Shown in pieces: positions 47,042 to 58,309 of a stretch of DNA of 64,000 bases. The notes below the pieces were generated by a model. The model did not search any database. It was not told the origin of the DNA and saw nothing but the letters and a program-made list of their open reading frames with translations. Position 1 is the first letter of the stretch. Each line of letters starts with the position of its first letter. Made by a program: the position numbers and the translations under genes. This stretch comes from Paenarthrobacter ureafaciens (lineage in GTDB: Bacteria > Actinomycetota > Actinomycetes > Actinomycetales > Micrococcaceae), in NCBI RefSeq assembly GCF_004028095.1, contig NZ_SBHM01000007.1, positions 2,232,001 to 2,296,000 of the forward strand, written 5' to 3'.

Positions 47042-47953
47042 ATGAAATTTCCCTCGGAGCAGTTGTCGACGTTCGCCGCAGTCCTTTCCGAAGGCACGCT
47101 GGAAGCAGCCGCCAGGACGCTTCACATCACCCCCTCCGCGGTCTCCCAGCGGTTGAAGGCCCTGGAGCAAACCGCCGGGCGGGTGCTGCTGCAGAGAAGC
47201 AACCCGGCCCAACCGACGGAGGCAGGGGAGGTTGTGCTTCGGCTTGCCCGCCAGGTGGCGCAACTGGAGGCTGATGCCGGAGCGGAACTGGGCTTGGGGG
47301 CAAGTGGTCCGCGCTTGGCCATACCGATTGTGGTGAATGCCGATTCCCTGGGTGTCTGGTTCCTGCAGGCCCTGACACAGGTAGCTGCCGAGGTTGACGT
47401 CACCTTCGACCTCCACCGCGACGATGAGCAGCACTCCGCCTCCTTCCTGCGCTCGGGGAAGGTGATGGCGGCTGTGACAGCAACACCGGATCCCGTGCAG
47501 GGTTGTCGGGTGGAGCCGCTGGGTGTCATGCGTTATTTGGCGGTCTCTGAACCGGCCTTTGCTGCCCGATGGTTCTCCGACGGCGTCAACCCCGGGAAAC
47601 TTAACACGGCACCCACTGTGGATTTCGACCGGAAAGACACCTATCAATGGGCCTTTGTGCAGTCGTTGGCCAGTACGCCGGCCGGTGAATCGATTGACGT
47701 CAAAGGGCCCCGGCATTACGTTCCATCCAGCCACGACTTTGGAAATGCCATCCGCTTGGGCCTTGGCTGGGGCCTTATCCCGGAGATCCAATGCCAACAG
47801 GACATCAAGGACGGCACACTGGTGGAGCTTGCCCCGGGACGGCCCCTCGATGTGGCGCTCTACTGGCAGCGGTGGAAAACCGCCTCCCACGTGCTGGACG
47901 TGGTGAGCGACACCGTTCGAACCGTAGCAGCGCAGTTCCTCAGGCAGCCCTGA
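47042..47953 (+). CDS. lysG: LysR-family regulator LysG/ArgP
   Basis: 303 residues. The N-terminal HTH reads LEAAARTLHITPSAVSQRLK; the effector domain follows the ArgP/LysG pattern (PIVVNADSLGVWFLQAL). It activates the divergent exporter when lysine or arginine is high. A TAAGCT box 6 bases before the ATG suggests a leaderless mRNA. The 68-base shared gap would hold the operator. Confidence 0.92.
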   Translation: MKFPSEQLSTFAAVLSEGTLEAAARTLHITPSAVSQRLKALEQTAGRVLLQRSNPAQPTEAGEVVLRLARQVAQLEADAGAELGLGASGPRLAIPIVVNADSLGVWFLQALTQVAAEVDVTFDLHRDDEQHSASFLRSGKVMAAVTATPDPVQGCRVEPLGVMRYLAVSEPAFAARWFSDGVNPGKLNTAPTVDFDRKDTYQWAFVQSLASTPAGESIDVKGPRHYVPSSHDFGNAIRLGLGWGLIPEIQCQQDIKDGTLVELAPGRPLDVALYWQRWKTASHVLDVVSDTVRTVAAQFLRQP

Positions 47954-48032
47954 CAAGCCGCAGGACAGTGTTGTTTTGGAACACGCCGTCGATGCTTCCA
48001 AAAATGTCAGTGCCCCATTCCACACTTGAAAC

Positions 48033-48257
48033 ATGGCAAAGAAAACAGCACCAGTCAGCAACGCCGCACACCCGGTGGAAGTTCAGTACGAATACCACGT
48101 GAGCTACTTTGACTCGGAAGTTGGCCGGGTCCAGGTAGAGGAGTTCGAGGACCTGCAGGCAGCCGAGCGCTTCGCTTCCATCCAACTCCGCTCGGAAGAT
48201 TGCTGGGCCGTAGTGGAGCGCGTCGACATTCAGGCCTACATCCACCTCGCCGCCTGA
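48033..48257 (+). CDS. Small hypothetical protein
   Basis: 74 residues, acidic, no signal peptide or membrane segment. The pattern YEYHVSYFDSEVGRVQVEEF suggests a small alpha/beta fold. I do not recognise the family. It ends 9 bases before the convergent multicopper oxidase gene. Confidence 0.55.
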   Translation: MAKKTAPVSNAAHPVEVQYEYHVSYFDSEVGRVQVEEFEDLQAAERFASIQLRSEDCWAVVERVDIQAYIHLAA

Positions 48258-48266
48258 GGAGCGTGC

Positions 48267-50381
48267 CTACTCCGGCCGGTTGTGGGCATGCCCTCCGTGG
48301 ACGAACGGTGAGGACACCCCCTCGTACTGCATGAGCATCATCATCCCTTCGGCGGCATGGTCCAGGTTGTGGCAGTGATCCATCCAGATCCCCGGATTGT
48401 TGGCCACCAGCAGGACTTCCCAGACCTCTCCGCCCTGGATATCAACGGTGTCCAGGACCAAGGGTGATCCGCTCGGTGCCACTCCGTTCCGGCTGAGTAC
48501 CAGGACATGATGACCGTGCGGGTGCATCGGGTGCGGTTCGGCGGTGCGGTTGATGATGGTTACCTTCACGACGTCCCCCTCCGCGACCTGCATGGAGGGC
48601 ACCAACGGATAGGCCGCGCCGTTCACCGTGAAGGCATAGCGGGGGACCCCGTCCACAAACCGGAATTGCCGGTCCAACACGATTACTTCCTCACGGTCGG
48701 ACGTCGGAGTATCAACCCTTCCTGGCACGGGTTCGCCATAGCCCAACAGATCAAGGACGGGAGTGGTCGCAAAAATTCCAGGAGTGGCCTTCTCCGGGTT
48801 GCTCCCCGCTGAAGGGCTGCTTCCGCCGGAAGCGGCACCCGACACCTCACCCGACACCTCACCCGAAACTTCGCCGGGACCCCCGGGGTTGATGACCACC
48901 GCGGCGTCAGCGGCAGCATCCATCCGAATGGTCACAGGAGTCCCGGGCATGGCAAAGGTCAGGTCATACCGGCCGCCGGCGCCGAGACGGAGCAGCTTTC
49001 CTGACACTTCGCCCGGCTTGTTGACTTCGGTTCCATCGACGGCGGCCACTGTAAACGCCGTTCCTTGCACGAGGTAGCGCTGTGGCAAGGAGTCGGTATT
49101 GATCAACCGCACGCGAACCAGCGAGCCCGGCTTCGCCCTATACACACTGCTACGGTCTGAGGAGCCCAGCATCCCCAGACCGCCGAGGTCGTGCCCGGCC
49201 ACCACGATGTCCGCGTCACTACGGACCATGGCGGGATCGTGCACGACGAATACGCCGTAGAGCCCCTTGCGGACTCCTTCGGCTGAATCCTGATGGGTGT
49301 GGTACCAGTACGTACCTGCTTGCGCCGCGGCAAACCTGTACGTCATGGACTGGCCGGGCAGGACAGCGTCCTGGGTGGCGCCTGCCACTCCGTCCATGGC
49401 GTTCGGCACGTCATAGCCGTGCCAGTGCAGCGTCACCCCGGCCTGCACGTCACGGTTGTTCAGTACTACTTCCACTACTTCGCCCAGTTGGGCTTCCAGC
49501 GTAGGTCCCGGCAGGCTGCCGAACGTCCAGGCTTCCGTTGTCCGCCCCGACGGCAGCGTTACCTGTTCAACCCTCGCCGTGAGTTCATAACGCCGGACGG
49601 TGGCATTCGCAGGCATGTCGCCCAGTAAGGCAGTCACCGGCGTCGTGGCTGACACCGGAACCGGACCGCCGGCGTCGTGATGTCCGACGGCGGTGATGAT
49701 CCCGGTGCCGTCCGCGGCACGGCTGCCCAGCCACGTGAAAACGCCGGCTCCCAGGGCCGTGCATGCCATCAGGCCGGCCAGCGCCGTGGCTGCCGTTGCA
49801 CGCCTGCCGCCACGAGCCGGGCCCAGTGCGCTAACAGCGTGTCGCGGGAAGAGCGCCATTTTGGCCAGCACAACCACCCCTGCGACGAGGAAGAGCAGGA
49901 TCACCAGGGTCCAGAGCGCGGGGAAGGGTCCCAGGACGAACATCAGGGCGAGGGAACCCACAGCGCCGGCGCCGGCTGCCACCATGGCCAGGACGGCGGC
50001 TTCACGCCCCGGGAGGGGTGCCGGCACCTGTGAGTCGTCGTTGGGGGAAAGGTGTGCGCCGGTGTTCCGCCTCCTCAGCAAGAACGGAACACCGGCCATC
50101 GCGGCCCAAGCCGCGGGGATGGCGGTCAGCGGCAAGCTGATGGTTATGCGTTCGCTGGCAAACCACCAACTGCCCGCCGCCAAGGCAGGGAGTAAAGCGT
50201 AGCGGGCTGCCGTTGCCACCAGGGCGACGGCAGTCGCGAGGAGCGCCAAACCAGTCAAGCGAGGCTTGGCATGGCCTTCACTGGCTGTTGACGTCCACGT
50301 CATCCAAGCTGCCGCGGCCCAGGCACCGGCAGCAAGGACCGCCAGCACCAGGTCCACAGCCAACAGCTGTGAAGTGTTCAA
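48267..50381 (-). CDS. Membrane-anchored multicopper oxidase
   Basis: 704 residues. About six N-terminal membrane segments (to about 210) are followed by cupredoxin domains with all copper-ligand motifs: HWHGYD, WYHTHQDS, HPMHPHGHH and the type-1 HCHNLDHAAEGMMM. It is an extracellular laccase-like oxidase; substrate (copper, phenolics or metal) unknown. The linker holds three repeats of EVSG, encoded by a 12-base DNA repeat. The neighbour downstream in direction of reading is the small hypothetical gene; upstream lies a small membrane protein. Confidence 0.9.
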   Translation of the reverse strand: MNTSQLLAVDLVLAVLAAGAWAAAAWMTWTSTASEGHAKPRLTGLALLATAVALVATAARYALLPALAAGSWWFASERITISLPLTAIPAAWAAMAGVPFLLRRRNTGAHLSPNDDSQVPAPLPGREAAVLAMVAAGAGAVGSLALMFVLGPFPALWTLVILLFLVAGVVVLAKMALFPRHAVSALGPARGGRRATAATALAGLMACTALGAGVFTWLGSRAADGTGIITAVGHHDAGGPVPVSATTPVTALLGDMPANATVRRYELTARVEQVTLPSGRTTEAWTFGSLPGPTLEAQLGEVVEVVLNNRDVQAGVTLHWHGYDVPNAMDGVAGATQDAVLPGQSMTYRFAAAQAGTYWYHTHQDSAEGVRKGLYGVFVVHDPAMVRSDADIVVAGHDLGGLGMLGSSDRSSVYRAKPGSLVRVRLINTDSLPQRYLVQGTAFTVAAVDGTEVNKPGEVSGKLLRLGAGGRYDLTFAMPGTPVTIRMDAAADAAVVINPGGPGEVSGEVSGEVSGAASGGSSPSAGSNPEKATPGIFATTPVLDLLGYGEPVPGRVDTPTSDREEVIVLDRQFRFVDGVPRYAFTVNGAAYPLVPSMQVAEGDVVKVTIINRTAEPHPMHPHGHHVLVLSRNGVAPSGSPLVLDTVDIQGGEVWEVLLVANNPGIWMDHCHNLDHAAEGMMMLMQYEGVSSPFVHGGHAHNRPE

Positions 50382-50393
50382 GACAGCAGGTGG

Positions 50394-50867
50394 TCAGGCC
50401 GAAGCGGGAGACGTGGGCGCGTCGGAGGAGGTGTCCTTGGGTGGCAGCGGTTGCGGGTTGAGGGCAGCAGCCCGTGCCCGGCTGAACAGCCAGTAGGACA
50501 TGAAGATGATCAGCAGCCCGGTGATGGGATGGATCGATGCCACCCACGAGCCGGACGGAGTGATGAAATCCTCGGATGAGCCAGTCAGCATGCCGCCAAT
50601 GATGAAGATGAACAACTGGACCCAGGTCATCAGGAAAATTCCGGCGGCAAGCCAGATGGTTCGGGAACCCATACGGGCGATCGCGGCCACAATAGCGGCG
50701 AGGAGCGCGCCGTAGCGGAGGACGTACTGGCCGTTCAGGACGTGGTAAACACCCGCTTCGCGTTGGGCTTCGATGGTGTTTTGGAAGTGGAAGTAGCCGG
50801 CAAAAAACAACTGGGCAAGTGATGAAAGCAGAACGATGGCCGCAAGGACCATGAGGGTCTTACGCAT
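50394..50867 (-). CDS. Small membrane protein, four predicted segments
   Basis: 157 residues from ATG 50867, chosen for AGAGGGA 7 bases before it. Membrane segments at about 5-25, 50-68, 73-95 and 115-135, then a Pro/Ser-rich tail. The segments suggest a DUF6220-like protein but I am not certain. It lies 12 bases before the multicopper oxidase gene, so the two are likely co-transcribed and may work together in the membrane. The 230-base gap upstream (50868-51098) has no gene I can support. Confidence 0.7.
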   Translation of the reverse strand: MRKTLMVLAAIVLLSSLAQLFFAGYFHFQNTIEAQREAGVYHVLNGQYVLRYGALLAAIVAAIARMGSRTIWLAAGIFLMTWVQLFIFIIGGMLTGSSEDFITPSGSWVASIHPITGLLIIFMSYWLFSRARAAALNPQPLPPKDTSSDAPTSPASA

Positions 50868-51098
50868 TGGGGATCCCTCTGACAGGAACTTCACAGATTC
50901 AGTAAAGGCCTTCAAGCCATCGGCACCCTTGGCTGCGGGCTACCCCCACTGCCGATGACTGGCCGCCAGGCTGCCTGGACCAAGGGCAGCTTTTAAGGGC
51001 GGAGAGCTTCACTTGGAATCGTAAAATTGCTGGAGATAAATAGCAAGGGTGCGGGGGTTATTCGCCCCAACGGCCCCCGGCCCCCGGCCCCCCAAAGG

Positions 51099-52751
51099 TT
51101 ACTGGCCCTGTTCTGTCCCGACGTCCTTGGCGTCCATGATGCGGTAGGCATAACCCTGCTCGGCCAGGAACCGTTGCCGTTTGGCGGCGAAGTCCTGGTC
51201 GAGCGTGTCGCGGGCAACCAGCGAGTAGAAGCGTGCGGCCCGGCCGTCCTGCTTGGGCCGCAAGAGCCGGCCCAGGCGTTGCGCCTCCTCCTGCCGGGAG
51301 CCGAAGGAACCGGAAACCTGGATCGCGACGGAGGCTTCCGGGAGGTCGATGGAGAAATTCGCCACCTTGGACACCACCAAAGTTTGGAGCTCGCCCTTCC
51401 GGAAGGCATCAAAGAGTTTCTGGCGGGCCTTGACGCTGGTTTCGCCCTTGATCAGGGGAGCGTCCAGCCTTTCGGAAATCTCATCCAGCTGGTCGATGTA
51501 CTGTCCAATGACCAGTAGCTGCTCGCCTTTATGTGCCTCCACGAGCTGTTCCACCAAGGCGGTCTTAGTCTCCGATGTGGCGCACAACCGGTACTTGTCA
51601 GCGTCCTCGGCCATCGCGTAGGCCACGCGCTCGTCCCGGGGCAGGTCCACCCGGACCTCCACGCAATCGGCGGGGGCAATGTAGCCCTGGGCTTCGATGT
51701 CCTTCCAGGGAGCGTCGTAGCGTTTGGGGCCGATAAGGCTGAAGACCTCGCCCTCGCGACCGTCTTCACGGACCAGGGTGGCGGTCAGGCCGAGTCGCCG
51801 CCGGGCTTGCAGGTCGGCAGTCATGCGGAAGATCGGGGCGGGCAGCAGGTGGACTTCGTCATAGATGATCAGTCCCCAATCATGGCCGTCGACAAGTTCA
51901 AGATGGGGGTACAGCCCGCCGCGTTTGGTGGTGAGCACCTGGTAGGTGGCAATGGTGACGGGCCGGACCTCCTTGACGGCACCTGAATACTCGCCGATCT
52001 CGTCCTCGGTCAGGGAGGTCCGTTTGAGGAGTTCGTCCTTCCACTGGCGGGCCGAGACGGTGTTGGTCACCAGGATCAGCGTGGTGGTCGAGGAGGTGGC
52101 CATGGCCGCTGCCCCCACCAGCGTCTTGCCGGCGCCGCAGGGAAGCACGACGACGCCGCTGCCGCCGGCCCAGAAGTTCTCCGTGGCCACCTTCTGGTAC
52201 GGGCGCAGCTGCCAGTCTGTCTCGTCCAGCATGATCAGGTGCGGCTGGCCATCCACATAGCCGGCCAGGTCCTCGGCCGGCCAGCCCAGCTTGAGGAGCA
52301 ACTGCTTCAGCTGCCCGCGCTGGGAGGAATGCACCACCACGGTCTCGCCGTCGATCCTCGGGCCCAACAATGGCGCAATCTTCTTGGCGCGGATGACCTC
52401 CTCCAGCACCGGGTAGTCGTCCGTGCGCATCACCAGACCGTGCTGCGGGTCTTTTTCCAGGCGCAGGCGGCCATAGCGGGACATGGTTTCTTCAATGTCG
52501 ATCAGCAGCGCGTGGGGTACGGGAAAGCGGGAGTACTTCAACAGGGTGTCCAGCACCTGTTCGGCGTCCAGTCCTGCGGCCCGTGCATTCCAGAGGCCCA
52601 GGGGGGTGAGCCGGTAACTGTGCATGTGCTCCGGTGCGCGTTCGAGTTCTGCGAAGGCAGCGATGGCGTGCCGTGCTTCGGTAGCCAACTCGTGGTCGAC
52701 TTCCAACAGGATGGTTTTATCGCTTTGAACGATCAGCGGACCGTCGGTCAC
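51099..52751 (-). CDS. XPB/Rad25-type DNA helicase
   Basis: 550 residues from GTG 52751 (AGGA upstream). Motifs: Walker A VLPCGAGKT (about 202-210), DEVH at 298-301, SATLVRED-type motif III region GLTATLVREDGREG, and QRLGRLLRPK (motif VI). The N-terminal domain is the XPB damage-recognition type. Bacterial XPB is a 3'-5' helicase thought to act in DNA repair. It is followed upstream in the operon by its usual companion gene. Confidence 0.95.
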   Translation of the reverse strand: MTDGPLIVQSDKTILLEVDHELATEARHAIAAFAELERAPEHMHSYRLTPLGLWNARAAGLDAEQVLDTLLKYSRFPVPHALLIDIEETMSRYGRLRLEKDPQHGLVMRTDDYPVLEEVIRAKKIAPLLGPRIDGETVVVHSSQRGQLKQLLLKLGWPAEDLAGYVDGQPHLIMLDETDWQLRPYQKVATENFWAGGSGVVVLPCGAGKTLVGAAAMATSSTTTLILVTNTVSARQWKDELLKRTSLTEDEIGEYSGAVKEVRPVTIATYQVLTTKRGGLYPHLELVDGHDWGLIIYDEVHLLPAPIFRMTADLQARRRLGLTATLVREDGREGEVFSLIGPKRYDAPWKDIEAQGYIAPADCVEVRVDLPRDERVAYAMAEDADKYRLCATSETKTALVEQLVEAHKGEQLLVIGQYIDQLDEISERLDAPLIKGETSVKARQKLFDAFRKGELQTLVVSKVANFSIDLPEASVAIQVSGSFGSRQEEAQRLGRLLRPKQDGRAARFYSLVARDTLDQDFAAKRQRFLAEQGYAYRIMDAKDVGTEQGQ

Positions 52752-52799
52752 TCTTTATTCCTATCTTGCGCGCCTCCGCGGGCCCGCCGTTTGCTGCAG

Positions 52800-55265
52800 C
52801 TAGGGGTGCCGGTCACCGGCTGGCTCCACATCGATGATCCTGTGGATGGACAGTACCCGTTCGGTGTCCTTCGCGGGATCGAAAACCCGCACCCGGCCAC
52901 CCGATACGGAGACTGGAACAACGGTTTCCGTATTTGAATTCCCCAGGCTGTCCACCACGTTCATGGTGACTGCCTGCTTCATCCGGATTGCTTTCTGCAG
53001 GGTCTCCAGGCCCAGCTGGGTTGATGCCTCGCCCGTCCCGTCACCCGGGACGTTGCGGTGCTGTCGCAGAATCGCCAGTTGAGCCTCGACGTCGTCGTCC
53101 GGCGGAGCCGTCCGCGGCGCTGTATAAACCGGTCGGGCGCTGCCGGATACGGCGGTGGTCCGCTTCAGGCGTACGACGGCGGGTTCGGCGTCCTGCACGG
53201 CAGGTGATAGTCCCAGCTCGCGCAGGACCCTGGCGGTTTCCCGCGGGCTGGCCGAGGAGGTCAGGACAGTCGGGGCGAGGCGTACCAGGCTCAGGGCCGA
53301 CGTCCGGGCTTCCAGCAACAGTTCGGAGATGGCCGATTCGTCGTCGCTCTGGATGAAGCTCGCGCTCGAACTGATCCGCAACCGGCCGTGCCGGGACGCG
53401 GTGTCCTGGATGAGGTAGGAAAGCGGCTGGGGCACCTCGGTGGCCGAGTGCTCCCGAAGGAACGCCAGCAGCGATTCCGCATCCTCTCCGGCGTCGAGCG
53501 CCCTCCGGATGGAGGAGGCGGAGAAACGGTAGATCGACGCCGGCCCTTGCCCTTCGGCGTCGGACATCCGGAGCAGCCTCTCACTGAGCTCAGGCGCCAA
53601 ATATCCGGGAGCCACGGCTGTCAGGTCAGCCTGCAACAGGATGTGGTTCACCGCAGCGGGCAAGTGTTCGCCAAGGATGGCCATGGCATGTTCGGGGCGG
53701 CCCGCCGCGATGGCCGAACCGAGCTGCGTGAACGCCCCCGAACCCATGAGGCCCAGGAGAGTAGCTTCCTCCAGGATGCCGCGCACCAGGGAACTGAACC
53801 GCCGGGCCATCCGGGGCTGCGCCCATTCCGCGCGTTGGAGGACCGCGCGGGCATCGAGCACCGGCGCCTTTCCATCCGGCGCTGCCGCCTCGGCGGTGAG
53901 TTCGTCCAGGATCTCCAGAAGCCTGCGCCGGACAACAGGGGCATCGGGACGCTGGGCTTCGGCGGACAATGCGTTGATGGTGCTGCCGGCCGCGCCGTGG
54001 TGGGAGCCCCCGGTGTTTCCTGCGATGGGCTGGCCCACCATGGACGGGGCGCGTTCGCTGGCCAGCCACGCATTCACCAACCACAACCACTGCTCCTGGC
54101 GGGGCAGGCCCGGCCATTCGAGCGCCGGGGACTGCACCCAGGTGGAGCTGTCCACATCCAGGCGCAACAGCCCGGACAGGGCGCACAACTCAAGCAGGAC
54201 AGCCGTTTGGTGCACCCCGCACCGGATCGACTCGGCAAGCCGGCGCAGCTCGCGCACGCCCACGCCGCCGCTGCGAAGGGTGGCCAACGGTTGCTCCCGC
54301 ACGACGAACAGCAGTTCATTGCACAGCCTGAGCGTCTCCGCGATGGCACCCATGGCCGCGTTGCGCCGCAGGGCGCCACTGGTGTGCCCCAGTTCCGGCA
54401 CAGGAGGGGCCAGGCTGAAGTCGTTCACAATGACGCCGCCACGCAGGGCGATGCCAACGCTGTGCGGCAGCTCAACGTGCCCGGCATCGAGGGGGACCAG
54501 CAGTCCGCGGGCCAGCAGCCAGTCGATCGGTCCGACGTCGGCACTTTCGTGCGTCACCGAGGCCCGCCTTTGCGCCTGGGGTACGGCGCCCATGGCCCAG
54601 CTGCCGAACTTGTCCAGCAGGGCAGTGGTCCTCTCCGGAGCAGTGGCGAGGATGGCCCGGACGCCTTCCGGCGTGGCAGTCCATTTCTGCAGGGACAGCG
54701 CAGCATCCATCGGGGTGCTGGCCGGATGGATGTCAATGCCGCTGTGGTGCAGTTCGGACACAAGCTGGACCACGCGCTGGGCAAAGGCCGGCTGCAGCCT
54801 GACGAGTTCCGTGTAGCTGCGGCCCAAGCCCGCCGGGTAGATGCCGATGACATCCTTGAGGCTGCCCACGGGCAAATAGAAACGCTGCCTGGAGCCTGCC
54901 GGCATGTGGGCAGATGCCGGTGGTTCCGCCCGATGGACCAGTGCCAGTTCCTGCAGTTTCGCGAGGATCGGTTCCAGCGCGGACAAGGTTGACCCGGCAA
55001 TGACCTTCTTCAGGCCGGAAGCGGAGGCACTGTGTCCGGTGTCTGTGTTGGTACACAGATGGAGGGTTTCGAGGACCTGCATTTCCGGCTTGGTGAGTCG
55101 CTCCAAGGCCCGCTGGACACTGACCCGGGCGCTGGCCCTGGCCGCGAGTGCCGCAAAGTCCGGCGCCATGGGGGAGATGAGGTCCGGCCGCGCGGCAAAC
55201 AAAGCCCGCAGCGAGGCATCGCTGCGCGCCTCGAGTTCCTTGCTGAGCGCTCGAATCAGGGACAT
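52800..55265 (-). CDS. Helicase-associated protein, XPB partner
   Basis: 821 residues. The family is annotated as helicase-C-terminal-associated and always sits beside the XPB gene in Actinobacteria. Patterns include SLIRALSKELEARSDASLRA at the start and GRLRISSSASFIQSDDESAI at about 640. No ATPase motifs. A TAACGT box 7 bases before the ATG suggests a leaderless mRNA. It probably modulates XPB loading or nuclease pairing. Confidence 0.82.
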   Translation of the reverse strand: MSLIRALSKELEARSDASLRALFAARPDLISPMAPDFAALAARASARVSVQRALERLTKPEMQVLETLHLCTNTDTGHSASASGLKKVIAGSTLSALEPILAKLQELALVHRAEPPASAHMPAGSRQRFYLPVGSLKDVIGIYPAGLGRSYTELVRLQPAFAQRVVQLVSELHHSGIDIHPASTPMDAALSLQKWTATPEGVRAILATAPERTTALLDKFGSWAMGAVPQAQRRASVTHESADVGPIDWLLARGLLVPLDAGHVELPHSVGIALRGGVIVNDFSLAPPVPELGHTSGALRRNAAMGAIAETLRLCNELLFVVREQPLATLRSGGVGVRELRRLAESIRCGVHQTAVLLELCALSGLLRLDVDSSTWVQSPALEWPGLPRQEQWLWLVNAWLASERAPSMVGQPIAGNTGGSHHGAAGSTINALSAEAQRPDAPVVRRRLLEILDELTAEAAAPDGKAPVLDARAVLQRAEWAQPRMARRFSSLVRGILEEATLLGLMGSGAFTQLGSAIAAGRPEHAMAILGEHLPAAVNHILLQADLTAVAPGYLAPELSERLLRMSDAEGQGPASIYRFSASSIRRALDAGEDAESLLAFLREHSATEVPQPLSYLIQDTASRHGRLRISSSASFIQSDDESAISELLLEARTSALSLVRLAPTVLTSSASPRETARVLRELGLSPAVQDAEPAVVRLKRTTAVSGSARPVYTAPRTAPPDDDVEAQLAILRQHRNVPGDGTGEASTQLGLETLQKAIRMKQAVTMNVVDSLGNSNTETVVPVSVSGGRVRVFDPAKDTERVLSIHRIIDVEPAGDRHP

Positions 55266-55316
55266 CAGTTCAACGTTACCGCCAGCGGCACGCAGATGCC
55301 TGTCCCGCCGCAGCGG

Positions 55317-55532
55317 CTATTGGCGCCGGCGCTGGCGGGCTGCGTCCACCACCAGGAAAACGGCCATGATGAAGGCTATCGGCAGTCCGTAGAGTGCAGT
55401 CGAGGTAACCCATACGGGTGCGGCCCCGCCGTTGAAGGCAATGGCCATGACCGCTGCCACGGCAGCCAGCGAAACAAAGGCGACGACGGCGGCAGCAACA
55501 GTCAGGGGGCGGCGGTAACCCGGGGAAGTCAT
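55317..55532 (-). CDS. Small membrane protein
   Basis: 71 residues with two membrane segments (about 10-32 and 42-62) and a basic C-terminus (RQRRRQ). Nothing else can be said; it may be co-transcribed with the helicase partner gene 51 bases on. Confidence 0.55.
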   Translation of the reverse strand: MTSPGYRRPLTVAAAVVAFVSLAAVAAVMAIAFNGGAAPVWVTSTALYGLPIAFIMAVFLVVDAARQRRRQ

Positions 55533-55725
55533 GCTCCAAAGGTATCCGGTTGCCGTGCGCTTCCGCTAAGCGCGAAGCGCCAAAGCGGGAATAGGGGGCC
55601 GGGCAGGATAACCTTGAAGGAGCAGACCCACACGGACCGGGCTGTCGCCCCTGATCCCGCAGGACCCTGTGGATGCGGCGCCGGCCTGACGTGTTTCCCA
55701 CGCAAGAACGAAGAAGGTTGATTAC

Positions 55726-56109
55726 GTGCCCACCGGCAAGGTCAAGTGGTATGACAAGGACAAAGGCTTCGGATTCCTCGCGGCCGAAGACGGCCAGGAA
55801 GTATTCCTGCCCAAGACGGCCCTGCCCGCGGGCGTAACCGAGCTTAAGGCGGGAACCCGGGTGGAGTTCGGCGTTGCCGACGGTCGCCGCGGGGCGCAGG
55901 CGTTGGGCCTGCGTATCCTGGACAAGACCCCCTCCATCGCCAAGGCCAAGCGTATGAACGCGCGGGACCTCGCGCCGCTCGTCCAGGACCTGGTCACTGT
56001 GCTGGACAACCTCTCCGGCACGTTGTCCTCCGGAAAGTACCCGGAAGGCAATAAGGCGAAGGCAATCGGTACGGCACTGCGCAAGGTTGCCGACGAGCTG
56101 GAAGCCTAA
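55726..56109 (+). CDS. Cold-shock domain protein with C-terminal extension
   Basis: 127 residues from GTG 55726. The cold-shock domain (1-68) has RNP1 KGFGFLA and RNP2 VFLPKTAL. The 60-residue extension (ARDLAPLVQDLVTVLDNLSG) is helical and typical of an actinobacterial CspA-like subfamily. It probably binds RNA. The DUF3027 gene follows after 9 bases. Confidence 0.88.
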   Translation: MPTGKVKWYDKDKGFGFLAAEDGQEVFLPKTALPAGVTELKAGTRVEFGVADGRRGAQALGLRILDKTPSIAKAKRMNARDLAPLVQDLVTVLDNLSGTLSSGKYPEGNKAKAIGTALRKVADELEA

Positions 56110-56118
56110 GGAACAGCC

Positions 56119-56769
56119 ATGACTTCCGAATCCGCACAGGATACGCAGGCCGCCGGGAACGCATCTCATGCTGCCTCCGCTGCCGAGGCTCCTGCCAACG
56201 GGGAGACCCCTGCGAGCGGGGCCGGCCCGGCAGCCAAGGAAGTCCCCGCGCGGAAGGGTGCTGCGCCGAAGCCCCGCGCCGGAGTTCCGGTGTGGCGCAC
56301 CGGTAAGCCGGACGCGTTCCTGGCTGCCGCCGTCCACGTGGCCCGGACAGCAGTGGAGGGTATCGCGAAGCCCGGCGAGGTAGGCGCCCACATCGGGGCC
56401 AAATCCGAGGGCGACCGCGTTGTCACCCACCTGTTCGAATCCAAGCTGCCCGGCTATGGCGGGTGGCAGTGGTACGCCGTGGTCACCCGGAACTCGCGTT
56501 CCAAGATTGTGACCGTGAGCGAGCTGGGATTGCTGCCCTCGGAGGACTCCATCCTCGCGCCCGAGTGGGTCCCGTGGGCCAAGCGGGTCCGGCCGGAAGA
56601 CGAGACGCCATTGGTCGAGGAGACCGCCGGAGAAGTCCCGGAAGAAGCCGTGCAGGCGGAAGAAGCTGAAGCCGAGGCTTCCAGGAATGAACCGGCCGAA
56701 GACGCGGACGATGCCGACGCGGACGCCGAGGACGCCGTGCAGGAGCCTGCAGACTCCCCGGAAGCCTGA
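56119..56769 (+). CDS. DUF3027 protein
   Basis: 216 residues. An Ala-rich N-terminus (1-55), then the DUF3027 core with LPGYGGWQWYAVVTRN and SELGLLPSEDSILAPEWVPW, then an acidic Glu/Asp/Ala tail. The family is actinobacterial and of unknown role; it regularly follows this cold-shock domain gene, as here. Confidence 0.85.
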   Translation: MTSESAQDTQAAGNASHAASAAEAPANGETPASGAGPAAKEVPARKGAAPKPRAGVPVWRTGKPDAFLAAAVHVARTAVEGIAKPGEVGAHIGAKSEGDRVVTHLFESKLPGYGGWQWYAVVTRNSRSKIVTVSELGLLPSEDSILAPEWVPWAKRVRPEDETPLVEETAGEVPEEAVQAEEAEAEASRNEPAEDADDADADAEDAVQEPADSPEA

Positions 56770-56785
56770 TCCGCCAAGACTTTAA

Positions 56786-56834
56786 AAATAATCGGCGCCT
56801 GCAGGGAGCTTCTCCCGGCAGGCGCCGATTATTT
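56786..56834. terminator. Bidirectional terminator between DUF3027 and serC
   Basis: A perfect 17-base stem: AAATAATCGGCGCCTGC (56786-56802) with GCAGGCGCCGATTATTT (56818-56834). A and T runs at the feet serve both directions. Confidence 0.93.
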
Positions 56835-56841
56835 GTGGGGG

Positions 56842-58309
<1,468 letters not shown>

